This document shows, one piece after another, positions 34,580 through 46,456 of a stretch of 64,000 nt of DNA. Within the stretch, counting starts at the first letter, position 1. Every line of letters begins with the position of its first letter. The notes beneath the pieces were generated by a model, which did not search any database, was not told the origin of the DNA, and saw nothing but the letters and a program-made list of their open reading frames with translations. Both the position numbers and the translations under genes were made by a program. Origin of the DNA: Lomentospora prolificans (Eukaryota > Ascomycota > Sordariomycetes > Microascales > Microascaceae); NCBI GenBank assembly GCA_029532625.1, contig JARFXM010000006.1:186001-250000 (forward strand). The letters run 5' to 3'.

Positions 34580-36028
34580 ATGTTTGCTCGGAGGATTTCA
34601 CGGGGCCCGTCCCCTTTGACCCTTCTCATTCTTGTGCTCTTCTTTTTCTTTCTTTTGCAGCTGCGCAACTCCATGCTTTCTTCTTCGAGCGGGCCCGATG
34701 AGGATGAGCTTCGCCGTCCACATCCGCAAGAAAGTGGCAAGGAGGGCCACTGCCCTGCCGAGCTCGAGTATCTCCGGTCGATGCGCCTCACCGACCAGAT
34801 CGTCTTCTCACGACGCTGTATCAAGCCTGTGCTTTCGGCTCACGTCGACAGGAACCAGGTCGTCAATCTCCCGGAATCTCTCTTCGCCTCCAAGCAGACG
34901 ATTGAGCTCTCGACCTGCACCGGCGCTGTTGTAAAGCCGTGCGATCCCATAACTCTGCATGTTCCGCTACCATACCCCGAGAGGACCTATCCGGAATATA
35001 TCTTCGGCATTGTCACGTCGCAAGATCGTCTTAGAGAATCAGCAGCCACCTTTTCGCATTGGATGTCCAGGTCCTCTGCTAAGCTCGTCGCCATCGTGAG
35101 CGACTCACGGCCCGCCACGCGGGCACAGCTCGACGACTTGGAACGGCTCTTCTCCGACCGAAATATCGACGCTACTATCATCAACCCTACGATTGAGGGC
35201 CTGACTACGTCACAGAACCACTTCGCCATTATCCGCGATTTGCTGCGCTACTCTGATTCCTCGACCAAGTGGATCGGCGTCCTTGACGACGATACCTTTT
35301 TCCCCTCCTTTTACCGCCTGGCTCAAGAGCTTGACCGTTACGATCATACCAAAGAACAATACATCGGTGCGCTTTCTGAGGATCTCCGTGCTGTCAAAAA
35401 CTTTGGAGTTATGGCCTTTGGCGGCGCCGGCGTATTTCTTTCGATGACCACTGCCAAGACGCTCGACAACCATCTCGAGGAGTGTCTAGCCGAAACCAAG
35501 TCGGATCAGGGCGATGGCATTATGATGGATTGCGTTTATCGGCACACGCGGGCAAAGCTTACCCATGTCCACGGGCTTCACCAACAAGACATGCGGGGCG
35601 ATGTCTCAGGATTCTTTGAATCGGGAGTCCAGCCCATTAGCCTTCATCACTGGAAGAGCTGGTACAAGCACCCCGTCGATAAGATGTCGCTCATTACCAA
35701 GTATTGCGGCGATTGTTTCCTACAGAGATGGGGATTCGGCGACGACACGATTTTCACCAACGGTTATTCCATCGCCGTGTACCCCAATGGTATGGATGGG
35801 GTGGACCTTGACAAGACAGAAGAGACATGGGGCCCAACGGATGGTGGGTTTGACCACAGTCTCGGACCGTTTCGCAGCAAGATGCCGGATGGCCACAAAT
35901 TAAGTTATCTGCTGGTCAACTCGGAGGCTCTCTCCTCCACGGCCGTGCGCCAGGTCTATGTTTTCAAGGGCAATTCTCGAAAGAAGGAATCTGACCAGGT
36001 GGTCGAGCTTCTCTGGAATTTCGACTAA
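34580..36028 (+). CDS. GT31-like type II membrane glycosyltransferase
   Basis: Single exon, 482 residues. A short basic cytosolic tail (MFARRISRGPSP) is followed by one hydrophobic anchor (~12-28, LTLLILVLFFFFLLQL), the layout of a Golgi type II glycosyltransferase. The lumenal part has EYIFGIVTSQDRL, the DxD-type metal-binding motif in KWIGVLDDDTFFPS (~residue 237), GAGVFLS and QGDGIMMDC, as in fringe/beta-1,3-galactosyltransferase-like (GT31, DUF604-type) fungal proteins. Cysteines are spread for disulfides, and the C-terminal WGFGDDTIFTNGYSIAVYP fits the family. The donor and acceptor sugars cannot be told from the sequence. The start is the first ATG, immediately ahead of the anchor, in GCCATGT context. 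The gene is complete. Confidence 0.85.
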   Translation: MFARRISRGPSPLTLLILVLFFFFLLQLRNSMLSSSSGPDEDELRRPHPQESGKEGHCPAELEYLRSMRLTDQIVFSRRCIKPVLSAHVDRNQVVNLPESLFASKQTIELSTCTGAVVKPCDPITLHVPLPYPERTYPEYIFGIVTSQDRLRESAATFSHWMSRSSAKLVAIVSDSRPATRAQLDDLERLFSDRNIDATIINPTIEGLTTSQNHFAIIRDLLRYSDSSTKWIGVLDDDTFFPSFYRLAQELDRYDHTKEQYIGALSEDLRAVKNFGVMAFGGAGVFLSMTTAKTLDNHLEECLAETKSDQGDGIMMDCVYRHTRAKLTHVHGLHQQDMRGDVSGFFESGVQPISLHHWKSWYKHPVDKMSLITKYCGDCFLQRWGFGDDTIFTNGYSIAVYPNGMDGVDLDKTEETWGPTDGGFDHSLGPFRSKMPDGHKLSYLLVNSEALSSTAVRQVYVFKGNSRKKESDQVVELLWNFD

Positions 36029-37513
36029 GGGACACTAACACTATACGAATTACGTTCTTAAATATTTGCATACGCTTTTTTTCCAGCCCTGCCGCCCCCT
36101 TGTACACTCACATGCCCAGAGCATTTCTGTGCTTTAAAGCCCACGATGATTCCGGCGAATTGCAGATCTAATCATTCGGCCTTGATGTCTCAGACGGAGT
36201 AGGTGGCATTTGAAGGAGAAAAGGTTAGCATGTAGCCCAGAGAGCATTGTTAAGAGTCGTGGCTCTACTCGAAAACAACTTCATGTTGTCGACATGCTCA
36301 TCATGCTCGACTGTTGTAGGATTCATCAGGGATTTACCTGCTCCGACTGTCTTAGTTGCGGTCCACCTGGCCCGCTTCACACTCACACTCTTCCACCCGT
36401 TAAGGTGGTTGACGAACCGCTTCCCGACTGGCTTCATTCTTATCGTACAAGGACACCGGCTCGTCGATTTCTCCCGGAAACCTCGCCGAATTTTGAGCCT
36501 GTGTCGAACTCGGAGAGGAAGCAACAGATGAAGGTACTCAGCCGATTGCGTCTGGGTCTCCTTGAGAAGGAAAGTTTGTCCTAAATTATCTCTCCCAGGG
36601 TCCGCAGCTGCTGGGCTCCCTCCCCTGAGACCCTGCGGGGGCTGAAAAGCTCGTCACTATATCTTGGAAACCTTTCTCTTCGCTGTTTGTTAGCCGGAAG
36701 AGAAGGAAAAGCTATGCTGGCGGTTAGTTGGGTAGTCAGTAGATATGAAGCTCATGGACTCTGGAAAAGGGCTCTCTGAAAATAGCTTCTTGAAGAAGAG
36801 AGATGACGATTTCGATCTGCATGGTACCTTGCTTCTAGGGCCATCATCCACTCGTGATCATACCCAGAAACGAGGGTTTCTTAGACAGCGATACGGCTGT
36901 AACGACGGAACACCAATGTTCACATGCATCAACCTATCTACCTAGGCTCAGGGAGTACTGGGATATTAGGGTGTATGCATATCTCTGCAGGTTAGCAAAT
37001 CGTGCAGGTGAGTAGACTGTATGGGAGGGCTGGGCTGATAATGAAGAGATAACAGTGATGGCGACGGCAGGACATAGTTTGTAGGTACATGGAAACTGAG
37101 GTAGAGGGTAGTGTTAGGTAATCTACAATATTCAAAGGCGAAGGTTCGTTTCTATGGCTGTATAGGTGCACCACCTCCTACACGCCTTTCTAAAAACTAG
37201 CTAGAATTTGGAAACGAAACCTATGCTATTGCCGAGATCACATGGTCCATCTTTGCTTTATCCTTGTCTTGACGGTGTGCCTACACCTGTGGCACGTCAT
37301 GATGCTGGCACTCCACGCCCTAGCACCTCCTGGTGGAACATTGAAACCAACAATCTCGGTGACAGCTGTAAATCTCCGCCAGAGTTGTACCCGGTCAGGG
37401 GCAGGCATGGATTAACCCCGGTTGAAGCCAGGCAAACACGTCCTATCACCAACCATGACAGTACTGTGCAACAAGCCCAGCAAATAACATGTGGTGCCGC
37501 CAGGCTGTAACTG

Positions 37514-37542
37514 GCCAGCCAGCGGGTATTAGCCTGGCTGGC
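37514..37542. repeat. GCCAGCCAG / CTGGCTGGC inverted repeat
   Basis: Perfect 9 bp arms (37514-37522 and 37534-37542) flank an 11 nt loop. The same words recur in other intergenic regions of the window. Confidence 0.8.
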
Positions 37543-38231
37543 TGGCTCTGACCACCACTGTCTGCTCCGTTGGTGGTTTAACCTGGTGACCAACCTTTCT
37601 CCGACGATACGAGTCACTAAACCCCAGCAAGCGCACCCATTGCGCCAGCAACGCCCTCCCTCCCACGCACACACTCGTACTCAATTGGATTTTCTCTGAT
37701 CAAGTGCCCCAGACTTCTAGTTAGATTGGTCTTGGATCGACGACGTGGCACGCCCCAATTTACCTCCCCACACATCTACCAAAAGTTTGGACAAGCATAC
37801 GAAAATCCCCAAGCCTTGCTGGCCCAGCCACCTGCCATCCTCTCCAGGGTAAGTGCAGTGCAGCTGGCTTTGTATTATATCTTCGGCACTATTCGTGAAG
37901 ACATAGAAACGCTCGCTGGCCGAAGGCCGACTGGCGAAAAGAAAAGAATCTGACTGACAGGAGGGGACGGGTAGTAGACGGGTTCATGCACCCCACACAG
38001 CTGTCTTCCAGTCGTCGGCCAGCCTAGTTGTGGCCCAAGCCAGCCCTTCCAGCGTGCTCACACAACCCTTCTCGGCGCTACTACCGCTAAAACGACTGCT
38101 ACATTCCACCCTAAGCTTAATAACAGCCAGCCAACCAGCCAGCCAGGCCGTGCCATTCCCCAAACCGAACCGCACGCACATTCCATTTCCGTCGCGGGAC
38201 TTCAACGACACTTCATCACCCCATATCGTTT

Positions 38232-38251
38232 CCCCCCCCCCCCCCCCCCCC
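38232..38251 (+). repeat. C20 homopolymer
   Basis: Twenty C residues lie in non-coding DNA ~700 bp before the SWIB-protein ATG. A C12 run follows at 38466-38477. Confidence 0.9.
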
Positions 38252-38957
38252 TCTCCCTTGCCTGCAGGATCGGCAGTGCCCCGTGTGCCATAGTTTACTC
38301 CCCTTCAGCCTTCCTGCCCGAACGCTGGCCAGAGAGCTCCTCGTTATCCAAAGCCTCCCTCACCGTACCTTTTCTTCGCGAAATAATCTATCCCTTGGGC
38401 TAAGCGCCAGCTAGACAAGCGCGGAAAGAAGTCGTAAACGGAGAATTTCCAGCGGCTCTGTCTATCCCCCCCCCCCCAGCGGGACGGAACGTCACCCACC
38501 AATCCTACAACATTCCTTCCGGTCGCGATAACTGACCACATTTCCTCATTTCGCTGCGCGCGCGTTCCGGACTTCATCCGAACTTGTCCTGCCATCCGCC
38601 TGAGAGATTTGTCAACGAACACAGCGCCTCGCTTCGAAACGACTGCACCGCACCGAACCCTGGTACTTGGATTCTCGACATGCTCTAGCCCGGGCCTGGT
38701 CAATTCGCCTTCTTGATTTTGCCCCCGGTTCGAGCGGCGCCTGCGTCCTTGTGTGTGCTTGGAGTTGCCGATACCGAGCTCCGCACCGAAGCAGCTCGAC
38801 TTTTCATCCGCGCCCGTCGAACCTTGCCTTAACGCTGGTGGATCGTATAATCCTCCGCCACCGATCTCGGCATCGACACAAACTCAAGCCAACTCGCCTT
38901 TTCACCCGAGCCTCGACTTCACCTCATTCGACCGCCGCTCTGCCAACATCATTGACC

Positions 38958-40115
38958 ATGTCTGCTCCTTGTACGTCATTCTGTCCATTGAGCCCTTACG
39001 CATACCGCCCCGCTCTCTCTGCTACCCTCTCCTCCCGTTTGCTTTTCTACCCTTGCTAACATACCGGCCTCTCGGCCTATAATAGTGTCCCCCGAGGAGG
39101 AAGCCAAGTATACCTCCATCATCGACGCCATCCTCGAAACTGCCGATCTTAACACCGTTACGCGTAAGAAGATCCGTCTCGGTCTGGAAAGGGCATTGGG
39201 CGGTAAGGATCTAAGCGAGCAAAAGGTGTGTTGTTGATACCGTGAATATCGGTTGCCTCGGCTGCACTGGAACGTCCTACCGGGGATGCTTTGCCCTGGC
39301 CCTATAAGATCTTTCGTCACAAGCAGTCGGGCCCGCCTGGAGGCTGCTTCTGAGCCAAAACGATTTCTAACCAACTTCTTCCCTAGGATGCGATTAAGAA
39401 GCTTATCGAAGCCCGGTTCGACGCTATCTCCGGTGCTTCCCAAGACATCGTGATTCCCCCACCCTCGTCGGCCCCTGACTACCGTTCCCCCAAACGCCAG
39501 TCCAATGGACGGTCTGTGTCCGTCGACGAAGCCGAGGGCGAGATCGAAGTGTCTACAGTCGAGCCTGTTCGCAAGAAGCAGAAGCGTGACCCCTCCCTCG
39601 ACGCGGATGCGAAGCTTGCTGCCGAGCTCCAGGCTCAGGAGAACAGGCTAGCGCGTGCTAGGCAAACGCGCGGCGGCGGTAGCGCTACGCGCGTCGTTAA
39701 GAAGAAGAAGGCACCCAAGAAGAAAAGCGACAAGAAGGTGCGTGCCGAAGACGATAGCGACGTGGACGGTAGCGACGATTCCGGTACGCCTAAACGTAAA
39801 GCGGGCGGCGGCTTTCAGAAGCCTTTTAATCTTAGCAGCACGCTTGCGGATCTGTGCGGCGAAACCCAGGTAAGCCGACCTTTGTCTAATCCACTCATCA
39901 GTATGCCCTGCTCACTTCGTGCCTAGCTGTCCCGGCCCCAGGTCGTCAAGAAACTATGGGAGCACATCAAAGCCAATGATTTGCAGGATCCCAAGGACAA
40001 GCGCCAGATCATCTGCGATGAAAAGATGATAGCCGTGTTCAAGCAGGCCAAGGTCGACATGTTCCAGATGAACAAGCACATAGGAAATCATCTGTACCCC
40101 GTCGAGGAAGAGTAG
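38958..40115 (+). CDS. DEK_C + SWIB domain protein (UAF30/TRI1 type)
   Basis: Four exons: 38958-38970 (13 nt), 39086-39225, 39387-39869 and 39927-40115. Introns are 115, 161 and 57 nt; the product has 274 residues. The first exon holds only MSAP plus one base. An N-terminal DEK_C-like helical domain (~6-58: EEEAKYTSIIDAILETAD, VTRKKIRLGLERALG) is followed by a charged linker with basic runs (KKKKAPKKKSDKK) serving as probable nuclear signals. A C-terminal SWIB/MDM2-like domain completes it (~195-272: FQKPFNLSSTLADL, VVKKLWEHIKANDLQDP, IICDEKMIAVF, MFQMNKHIGNHL). Yeast relatives are Uaf30, a subunit of the RNA polymerase I upstream activating factor, and its paralogue Tri1; the sequence does not say which role applies here. 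It is a nuclear, DNA- or chromatin-associated protein. Confidence 0.9.
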
Positions 40116-40442
40116 GGAGCGCACCACACAGATGACCTAGGCCGCCTGAACTACACAGAAGGCCTATCTCGGATGGGAAGTAATCATTCGAGTTCGGTTT
40201 CGCCGTCAGCATTTCTTTCGAGTATAGGGACGCATATCTGGGCGTATGGGCACTATTTCAATCTCGACGCGGGCAATACCATTTCCGTCACATGGGCCCG
40301 GCCACAGGGTCTACGGAGGAGCTCGTGTCTGGCGCATCGCATTGGCTTGCGTTCTGATGTCATGACACGTATATTTTCGTCTCTCATCTCAACCCTCCTT
40401 TGTTACGCCATCAAGATTCTAGTTTATGGGAGCGGGATTTGG

Positions 40443-40483
<41 letters not shown>

Positions 40484-41270
40484 CTTTTCTTCTCGCCTTT
40501 CCATCTTCTTTACTATCCATCCCTGCTTTTGATTTTTTTCCTTTTGTTTTCCGCTGGAGATATCTGCATTACGGGGCATTTTGTGATTTTGTACCTCTTG
40601 ATTTGCTCTCTTCTGCTTCCCGGACGCTTCTCCGCGCTCCAACCCTGCTCTGTGGAACTCCGGGTTCCTTTTTAAAGCTCGCCAATGTGTCGGGATAGGA
40701 TCCTTTTGTCGGCGGTCCGTGTGTAGGTATGCCATGCTTTTCGCGAGAGGAACGGGTCCTGGTATATGCGGTCGATGTGGCCCAAAGTGGCGCCGACAGG
40801 CTGACGAAGTAGCTGACAAATGAAACGAGGTTCCATGGTGCGCCTTTATCGATTTCGATTCTTCGCGAGGGTGTCAAGTGGATGTAATGTATGAGAGTAG
40901 ATTTGGGGAGGGAGACAAACATAGTACGAGGCCCAGGAGAAATATGCCACCAACTGGGCGGGAGATGCAAATGAACCTACGTGGGATTGTGCCTAGAGAT
41001 CTTTCCGAGCGAAAGAATTCCATATTGATTACTTGTATTTTGCTGCTTTGACCCCAACATCTCGGCAAAGAACAAGTCAAGTTTACATTCCTGTTTAGTC
41101 GAAATGCACTTATATGCACTGATGTTACGGCCACAACACGAAACTAGACTTTAGACTTGGAAAAAAAAAAAAAAACTTCTGGGGCATTACTTTTTGTCTT
41201 CCGATCGAGTCTATCAATGGTATCTACATCCCTCGTACCCATCGTTACCCTTCTACGGCAGCCCTGCCGC
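40116..41270. other. convergent 3' region
   Basis: This is the tail-to-tail spacer between the SWIB gene and CCT2. It holds a T40 run and an A15 run (41161-41175) and no gene. Confidence 0.6.
40444..40483 (+). repeat. T40 homopolymer
   Basis: About forty uninterrupted T residues lie ~330 bp downstream of the SWIB-gene stop. Its length is likely to vary between isolates and reads. Confidence 0.85.
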
Positions 41271-43111
41271 TTAGTGCCTTTCTCTCCTCCGCGGCGCGGC
41301 GCGAATGATATCATCGACTCGAAGAAGAAGCTACAGATGAGTTACGTTAGTCAACGAGTCAAGGCACCGGTTGGAGGATGAAGGGAAAAAAAAAAAGGGA
41401 ACATACCTCTGCCGCCTCACTGGCCGAGGACACTACCGCCCTCTTCAGTTTGAAGCTCTCTACAACGCCGAGATCTCTCATGTCCGCAATTCCGCCTCCA
41501 GGGGTCATTAGGTCGAGGCCGTACGTGGTCAAGCCGTCGTAGATGGCCTTTCGAAGACGAGCAACGAGCTCGCCGGAATCCAGACCGGCATTGTCGGCAA
41601 GAATGGTAGGTAGTTGCCGCAGCGCGACGGCGAAGCTGGACACAGCCAGCTGCTTCTTGCCCTCCACGCGCGTCGCCGCACCCTCCACAGCCTTGGCCAT
41701 GAGCATCTCGGCGGAGCCACCACCAAGGGTGGTGCGAGGCTCCTTGACGGTCTGGGAAAGGACGGCAAGAGCATCGTGTAGACTCCTCTCAGCCTCGTCA
41801 AGAAGCTGATCGGTCGCACCGCGGAGCACGACCGTGCATGCCTGGCCGGCGGCAACACCGGAGAACTTGATTAGGGTATCCTCACCAATGATAACCTCCT
41901 CAATAACGTCGCAGTGGCCTAGTTTGACCTGTTCAGGATGGTCAAACGTGGACGCGATCTCGCCGCCCGTAACGAGCGCTAGACGCTCGATACCGTCAAA
42001 ATCGGCATGCTCGATGGACATGATGCCCGCGTCGGAAAAGAGCTGCTCGGGCCAGTTGTAGATGAGCTGCCTGTTAATGAAGCAGTTGATGCCGTGTGCC
42101 TTGATCTTGTCTACCTTGGCCTTCATCTTTTCCCTCTCAGCCCTTTCAAGCTCGGCAAGCTTGCCGGTCGACGAGACCTTGACACGAGCGCCAAAGATCT
42201 TGACCTTGTCTGTGTCCATAGATGTGTTGGCCACTAGAATCTTGGCGTTTTCCAGACGTTTGGGCTGGTTGACACCAATCTTCTTGTCGAGAATGAAACC
42301 TTCATCGAGATACGAATCACTCAGCTTGCCACCCGCCTTCTTGATGATCTGGATATGGCTGAGGTCAGTTGAGGGGCCAAGTCGGAGTACGGCGTCGACG
42401 GCGAGTTTGGCAAAGTGTGTTCGGTCCTGGGCGAGGACTTTCGAGCTGAGAGTGGTTCTCGCAATGGCGAGGAGGTCGTTCCTGAAGGCCTCAGGATTGC
42501 CGCTACGGTCAACGGCAGACTGTTCTAGCGCCTGAAGTGCCGCTTTGGATGCTATCCGGTACCCTTCGATAATGGTCTGGGGATGGATCTTCTTGTCAAC
42601 AAGCTTCTCAGCCTCGCGGAGGAGTTCGGCGGCGAGAACGGCAACGGATGTCGTGCCATCGCCAACTTCATCGTCTTGTACTTTGGAAATGTTCACAAGC
42701 ACCTTGGCGGCGGCATTATCGAGGGCAATGGCTTTGAGGATGGTGGCACCGTCGTTCGTCACCATAATTTCGCCGGTAGAGCTATGTTGATTGTTAATCT
42801 GATATTCAGGGGTGTGTCTGTCCTATCGTGAACGCAGCGCGCGGGGTTGACAACGGGGCGGTGGGGTTTCGAGACATACGCAGACTGGAGAATTTTGTCC
42901 ATGCCCTTGGGGCCTAGAGTGCTCTTAACTAGATCGCCAACAGCAATGGCGCCGACGAAGGCGGCGAGGCGGGCATTCTCACCCTTTTCTTGGGTGGTGC
43001 CCTCCTCGAAGATTTGGGTGGGACTGAAGGATGACTGCAACGAGGATGTCAAGTTAGTGGCAACCACTACATACGGACAAAAAGAGCCCAAGGAAAGAAG
43101 TCACGAACCAT
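41271..43111 (-). CDS. CCT2: chaperonin TRiC/CCT subunit beta (CCT2)
   Basis: Cct2 is one of eight paralogous subunits of the cytosolic chaperonin that folds actin and tubulin. Exons (minus): 43111-43109 (the ATG alone), 43034-42880, 42781-41407 and 41330-41271. Introns are 74, 98 and 76 nt; the product has 530 residues, the usual length. The beta-subunit start SFSPTQIFEEGTTQEKGENA is clear. ATP-site motifs are VKSTLGPKGMDKIL, NDGATIL and DEVGDGTTS, and LDLMTPGGGIADM is near the end. The final exon adds LLLRVDDIIRAAPRRRERH, a typical beta C-terminus. The start codon stands alone in its own 3 nt coding exon (AAATG|GTTCGT), which is why an unspliced reading gives a false N-terminus. It diverges from eIF3b across 777 bp. 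Confidence 0.95.
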
Positions 43112-43888
43112 TTGGGCCGCGTAGGAGCTGGATGACACGCAAAAAGCAACGGCGAAGGGTGGTGTCGAGGGCGGATATGGTCGTTTCGGTGAGGTTCAAC
43201 AGCTACGTGGGGTAAACTAGCCTCGAATCCAAACTTCTGATTTTTTTTCCTATACTTTGTAAATTACTGGGTGCCTGTTTGGAGGGGAAGCTTGCGTCCC
43301 ACTATACTTCGTACCGGCGGTCGTTCCTTCATCGAGCCTGCCTTGAGCTGAGCAATATCAGCCAGGGATTTGCCGAATTGTCTGCGCCTTCGCTAGCTGG
43401 CAGAGTGTTTTGCCTCTCCTCAGTGGGCTGGATGGATTAATGGATTACCTAACATTGTCACCAAGAGGGCAGACACGTGCAGTTCCTTGCCCACCGCCCA
43501 CAGAGTGACAAAGAGTTGGCAAGGGAAAAATGGACAATTTGCCAAATTTCACCCGAGCGCCCCACCACGCCAGACCACACAATCTGAAAATCTCCCCATC
43601 CACGGTTGCTCGCCTCTACCTGCAAGAGAGAAGACGGCTTTCTATTCTCCCTTTAGACTCGGCGGACGGCTTCTTCACCATCGCTAGATCCGAGAAAGCG
43701 ACTTGGTTCTCTAGAGTAACCATCTACCGAAGATTATACCTGAAGTTCCGCATCTAGCCCGAGACTTCTTACACTTGCCATCAAGGGAGTTTTGCGCTGC
43801 GAAACTTACCCTATCCCACCCCGCCGCAAAAAAAGTCCACTTCCCCGCCAACGAGGCGAACATCACAAAAAGTCACCAACCGCCCAGC
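43112..43888. promoter_or_regulatory. divergent promoter of CCT2 and eIF3b
   Basis: 777 bp lie between two start codons of highly expressed, growth-linked genes. A coding-looking start extension from 43775 lacks an ATG and is leader. I recognise no specific factor site with confidence. Confidence 0.55.
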
Positions 43889-46244
43889 ATGGCTCCCGCT
43901 CCGTCCTTCGACCACCTTCGCGAGGCCGACCTCGATGAGGAGGAGTTTGATGAGGATGAGATTGATATTTCCGATCTCCGCGAAAAGTATGAGGTCCAAC
44001 TTGAGCATGGTTACGACACGTTCGTCGTCGTCGATGGTCTCCCCGAAGTCACAGAGGACCAGAAGTCCAGGCTCGTCAAGTTCTTGATGAAGAAATTCAA
44101 CACCGTAGGATCGACCCGCGAGGATTCTATATACATGCCCATGGGAGACAACGGCAAATCGCTAAGGTGCGTCATGAGCGTCTACGGAGCCGCCTGGGCT
44201 TGAAGAAGATGGTCCAAGCTAACATTACTAGGTTTGCCTTTGTCGAATTCTCTTCTGCTAGCGAAGCTGCCGCTGCCGTGAGGCAACTTGACATGGCGCC
44301 TCTCGATAAGAAACACACTCTCCGCGTCAACAAGCTGACCGATATCGACCGATACGGCCGTGAGGGCAGGATAGATGACAATTTCGTCCCTCCCGAGATC
44401 GAAGAGTTTACGCCCAAGGAGCACCTAAAATCATTCCTCAAGGACCCTAGCGGCCGTGGTCGCGACCAGTTCGTTATGTATAGGGGCGACAACGTCGGCG
44501 TGTTCTGGAACAATGAGAAGGAGAACCCCGAAGGCGTCGTCGATAGAAACCACTGGACGGAGACCTTTGTACAATGGTCCCCTCAGGGCAGCTACCTCAC
44601 CTCGATTCATCAACAGGGCGTCCAGCTATGGGGTGGCCCGTCATGGAAGAGTCTTCAAAAGTTTCCTCATCCCTTTGTCAACCTCGTCGCCTACTCCCCT
44701 AACGAGAAGTACCTCGTTACTTGGTCCACCCGGCCCATCTCCGTGCCTGATGAGGGCCATCCTGTCCTCACTATCGACGATGACGGCAAGAACTATGTTA
44801 TCTGGGAGGTCCGGACCGGCAAGCCCCTCCGTTCGTTCGCCAACTTGGACGCTGGCACCGACGAGAGTGGCAAGCAGCGCAAGTTCCCTTGGCCCGCATT
44901 CAAATGGTCCGCCGACGACAAGTACGTCGCCCGTTTGAACCAGGGCACCTCTATTTCCGTCTACGAACTTCCCCGCATGAATCTCCTCGACAAGACCACC
45001 ATCAAGATTGATGGTGTCATGGACTTTGACTGGGCTCCTTCTACTCCCCGCCGCGAAGGCGTTAAGCAGTACGAACAACTGTTCTGTTTCTGGACGCCCG
45101 AAATCGGCAGTAACCCTGCCAAGGTCGGTCTCATGAGCATTCCTTCAAAGGAGATTGTCCGTACCCTTAACCTCTTCAACGTCTCGGATGCGAAACTTCA
45201 CTGGCAGTCGGAGGCGGCGTACCTCTGCGTCAAAGTAGATCGTCACTCCAAGTCGAAGAAGTCGCAGGCCACGACGCTCGAGATTTTCCGTGTCAAGGAG
45301 AAGGGCGTACCCGTCGAGGTGGTCGACACCATCAAGGATACCGTTATCAACTTTGCCTGGGAACCCAAGGGCGATCGGTTCGTCATCATCACAACGACCG
45401 AGCCTCCTGGCCCTACGGCCGTCCCTCCCAAAACTTCCGTGTCCTTCTTCTGTCCGGAGAAAAACAAGGGTCCTACTGCGGGTAACTTTAAGCACCTCAG
45501 GACACTTGAGAAGAAGAACAGCAACGCAATTTACTGGTCGCCCAAGGGCCGCTTCGTGGTCATTGCCACCGTCCATAACCAGCAGAGCTCTGACCTCGAC
45601 TTCTTCGACCTCGATTTCGAGGGCGAGAAGCCTGATGCTGAGAAGGACCTCACTGCCAACCTCCAGCTCATGAACTCGGCTGACCACTATGGTGTGACGG
45701 ATATCGAATGGGATCCCTCCGGTCGCTTCGTGGCGACTTGGGCGTCTGCCTGGAAGCATGCAGTAAGTTTTATACCAGACTTGTCTCGAGATGAATAACG
45801 GCTAACTTCTTTTAGATGGAAAATGGCTACCACATCTACGACTTCAAGGGCGAGCAACTGAGGGAAGAGCCCATCGAGAAGTTCAAGCAGTTTTCATGGA
45901 GGCCGCGCCCCCCCACCCTCCTCACCAAGGAAGAACAGAAGCAAATTCGCAAGAACCTCCGCGAGTACAGCCGCGTGTTCGAGCAAGAGGATGCGGACCG
46001 TGGCGCTTCGGCCGATCGCGAAGTCGTCGAGGCGCGCCGTCGTCTCCTCGACGAGTGGGTGGCCTGGCGCGAGCAGATCGAGGCCGAAGTCAGGGAGGAG
46101 CGCGAGATCTACGGACTCCCGCAAGACCCCGTAGCGGAGCTTCTCAAGGCCAAGTCGGCGACCCTCGAAGGCGGCCAAGAGGAGACGCTGATCGAAGAGA
46201 TTGTAGAAGAGGTGCTCGAGGAGAGCGAGGAGATCATCGCCTAA
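43889..46244 (+). CDS. PRT1: translation initiation factor eIF3 subunit b (PRT1)
   Basis: eIF3b is a scaffold of eIF3, holding eIF3a, g and i and contacting the 40S subunit during start-site scanning. Exons: 43889-44166, 44232-45762 and 45816-46244; introns 65 and 53 nt; 745 residues, the normal fungal size. Acidic N-terminus (LDEEEFDEDEIDISD), then a non-canonical RRM (~40-125: DTFVVVDGLPEV, FAFVEFSSASEA across intron 1). A nine-bladed propeller follows (~150-640: YLTSIHQQGVQLWGG, VNLVAYSPNEKYLVTWS, FPWPAFKWSADDKYVARLN, FNWAWEPKGD-like FAWEPKGDRF, IEWDPSGRFVATW). The C-terminal helix MENGYHIYDFKGEQL to the charged end binds eIF3i and eIF3g in the family. The chosen ATG (CAGCATGG) matches the conserved N-terminus. 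Confidence 0.96.
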
Positions 46245-46450
46245 TTGGATGGAAAGTGGGAGTAGCATTCTTTTGTCCCGGTTGTTTGGCATTTTTGACA
46301 TGTGTTTTATACAACTTTCCTGATTGTGCGCGTCCCCCAAAAAGAAGAGGAAGAAGACACCGCCATAGCAGCTAGCGGAAACCGATGATATATGATAGGG
46401 TAGGCGTTAAAGTGGAAATGGAAACTCCCTTGCGAGGTTTGCATGACGCG

Positions 46451-46456
46451 AATAAA
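46451..46456 (+). terminator. possible polyadenylation signal of eIF3b
   Basis: AATAAA lies ~207 nt after the eIF3b stop. Fungal 3' processing depends only loosely on this hexamer. Confidence 0.35.

Larger units (their letters stand above)
36029..38957. other. 2.9 kb without a recognisable gene; promoter side of the SWIB gene
   Basis: Only short ORFs without recognisable features are present. Inverted GCCAGCCAG/CTGGCTGGC words lie at 37514-37542 and again near 38030 and 38125-38150, and long C runs occur at 38232-38251 and 38466-38477. From ~38480 the DNA is pyrimidine-rich and is probably the leader of the next gene. Confidence 0.5.
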
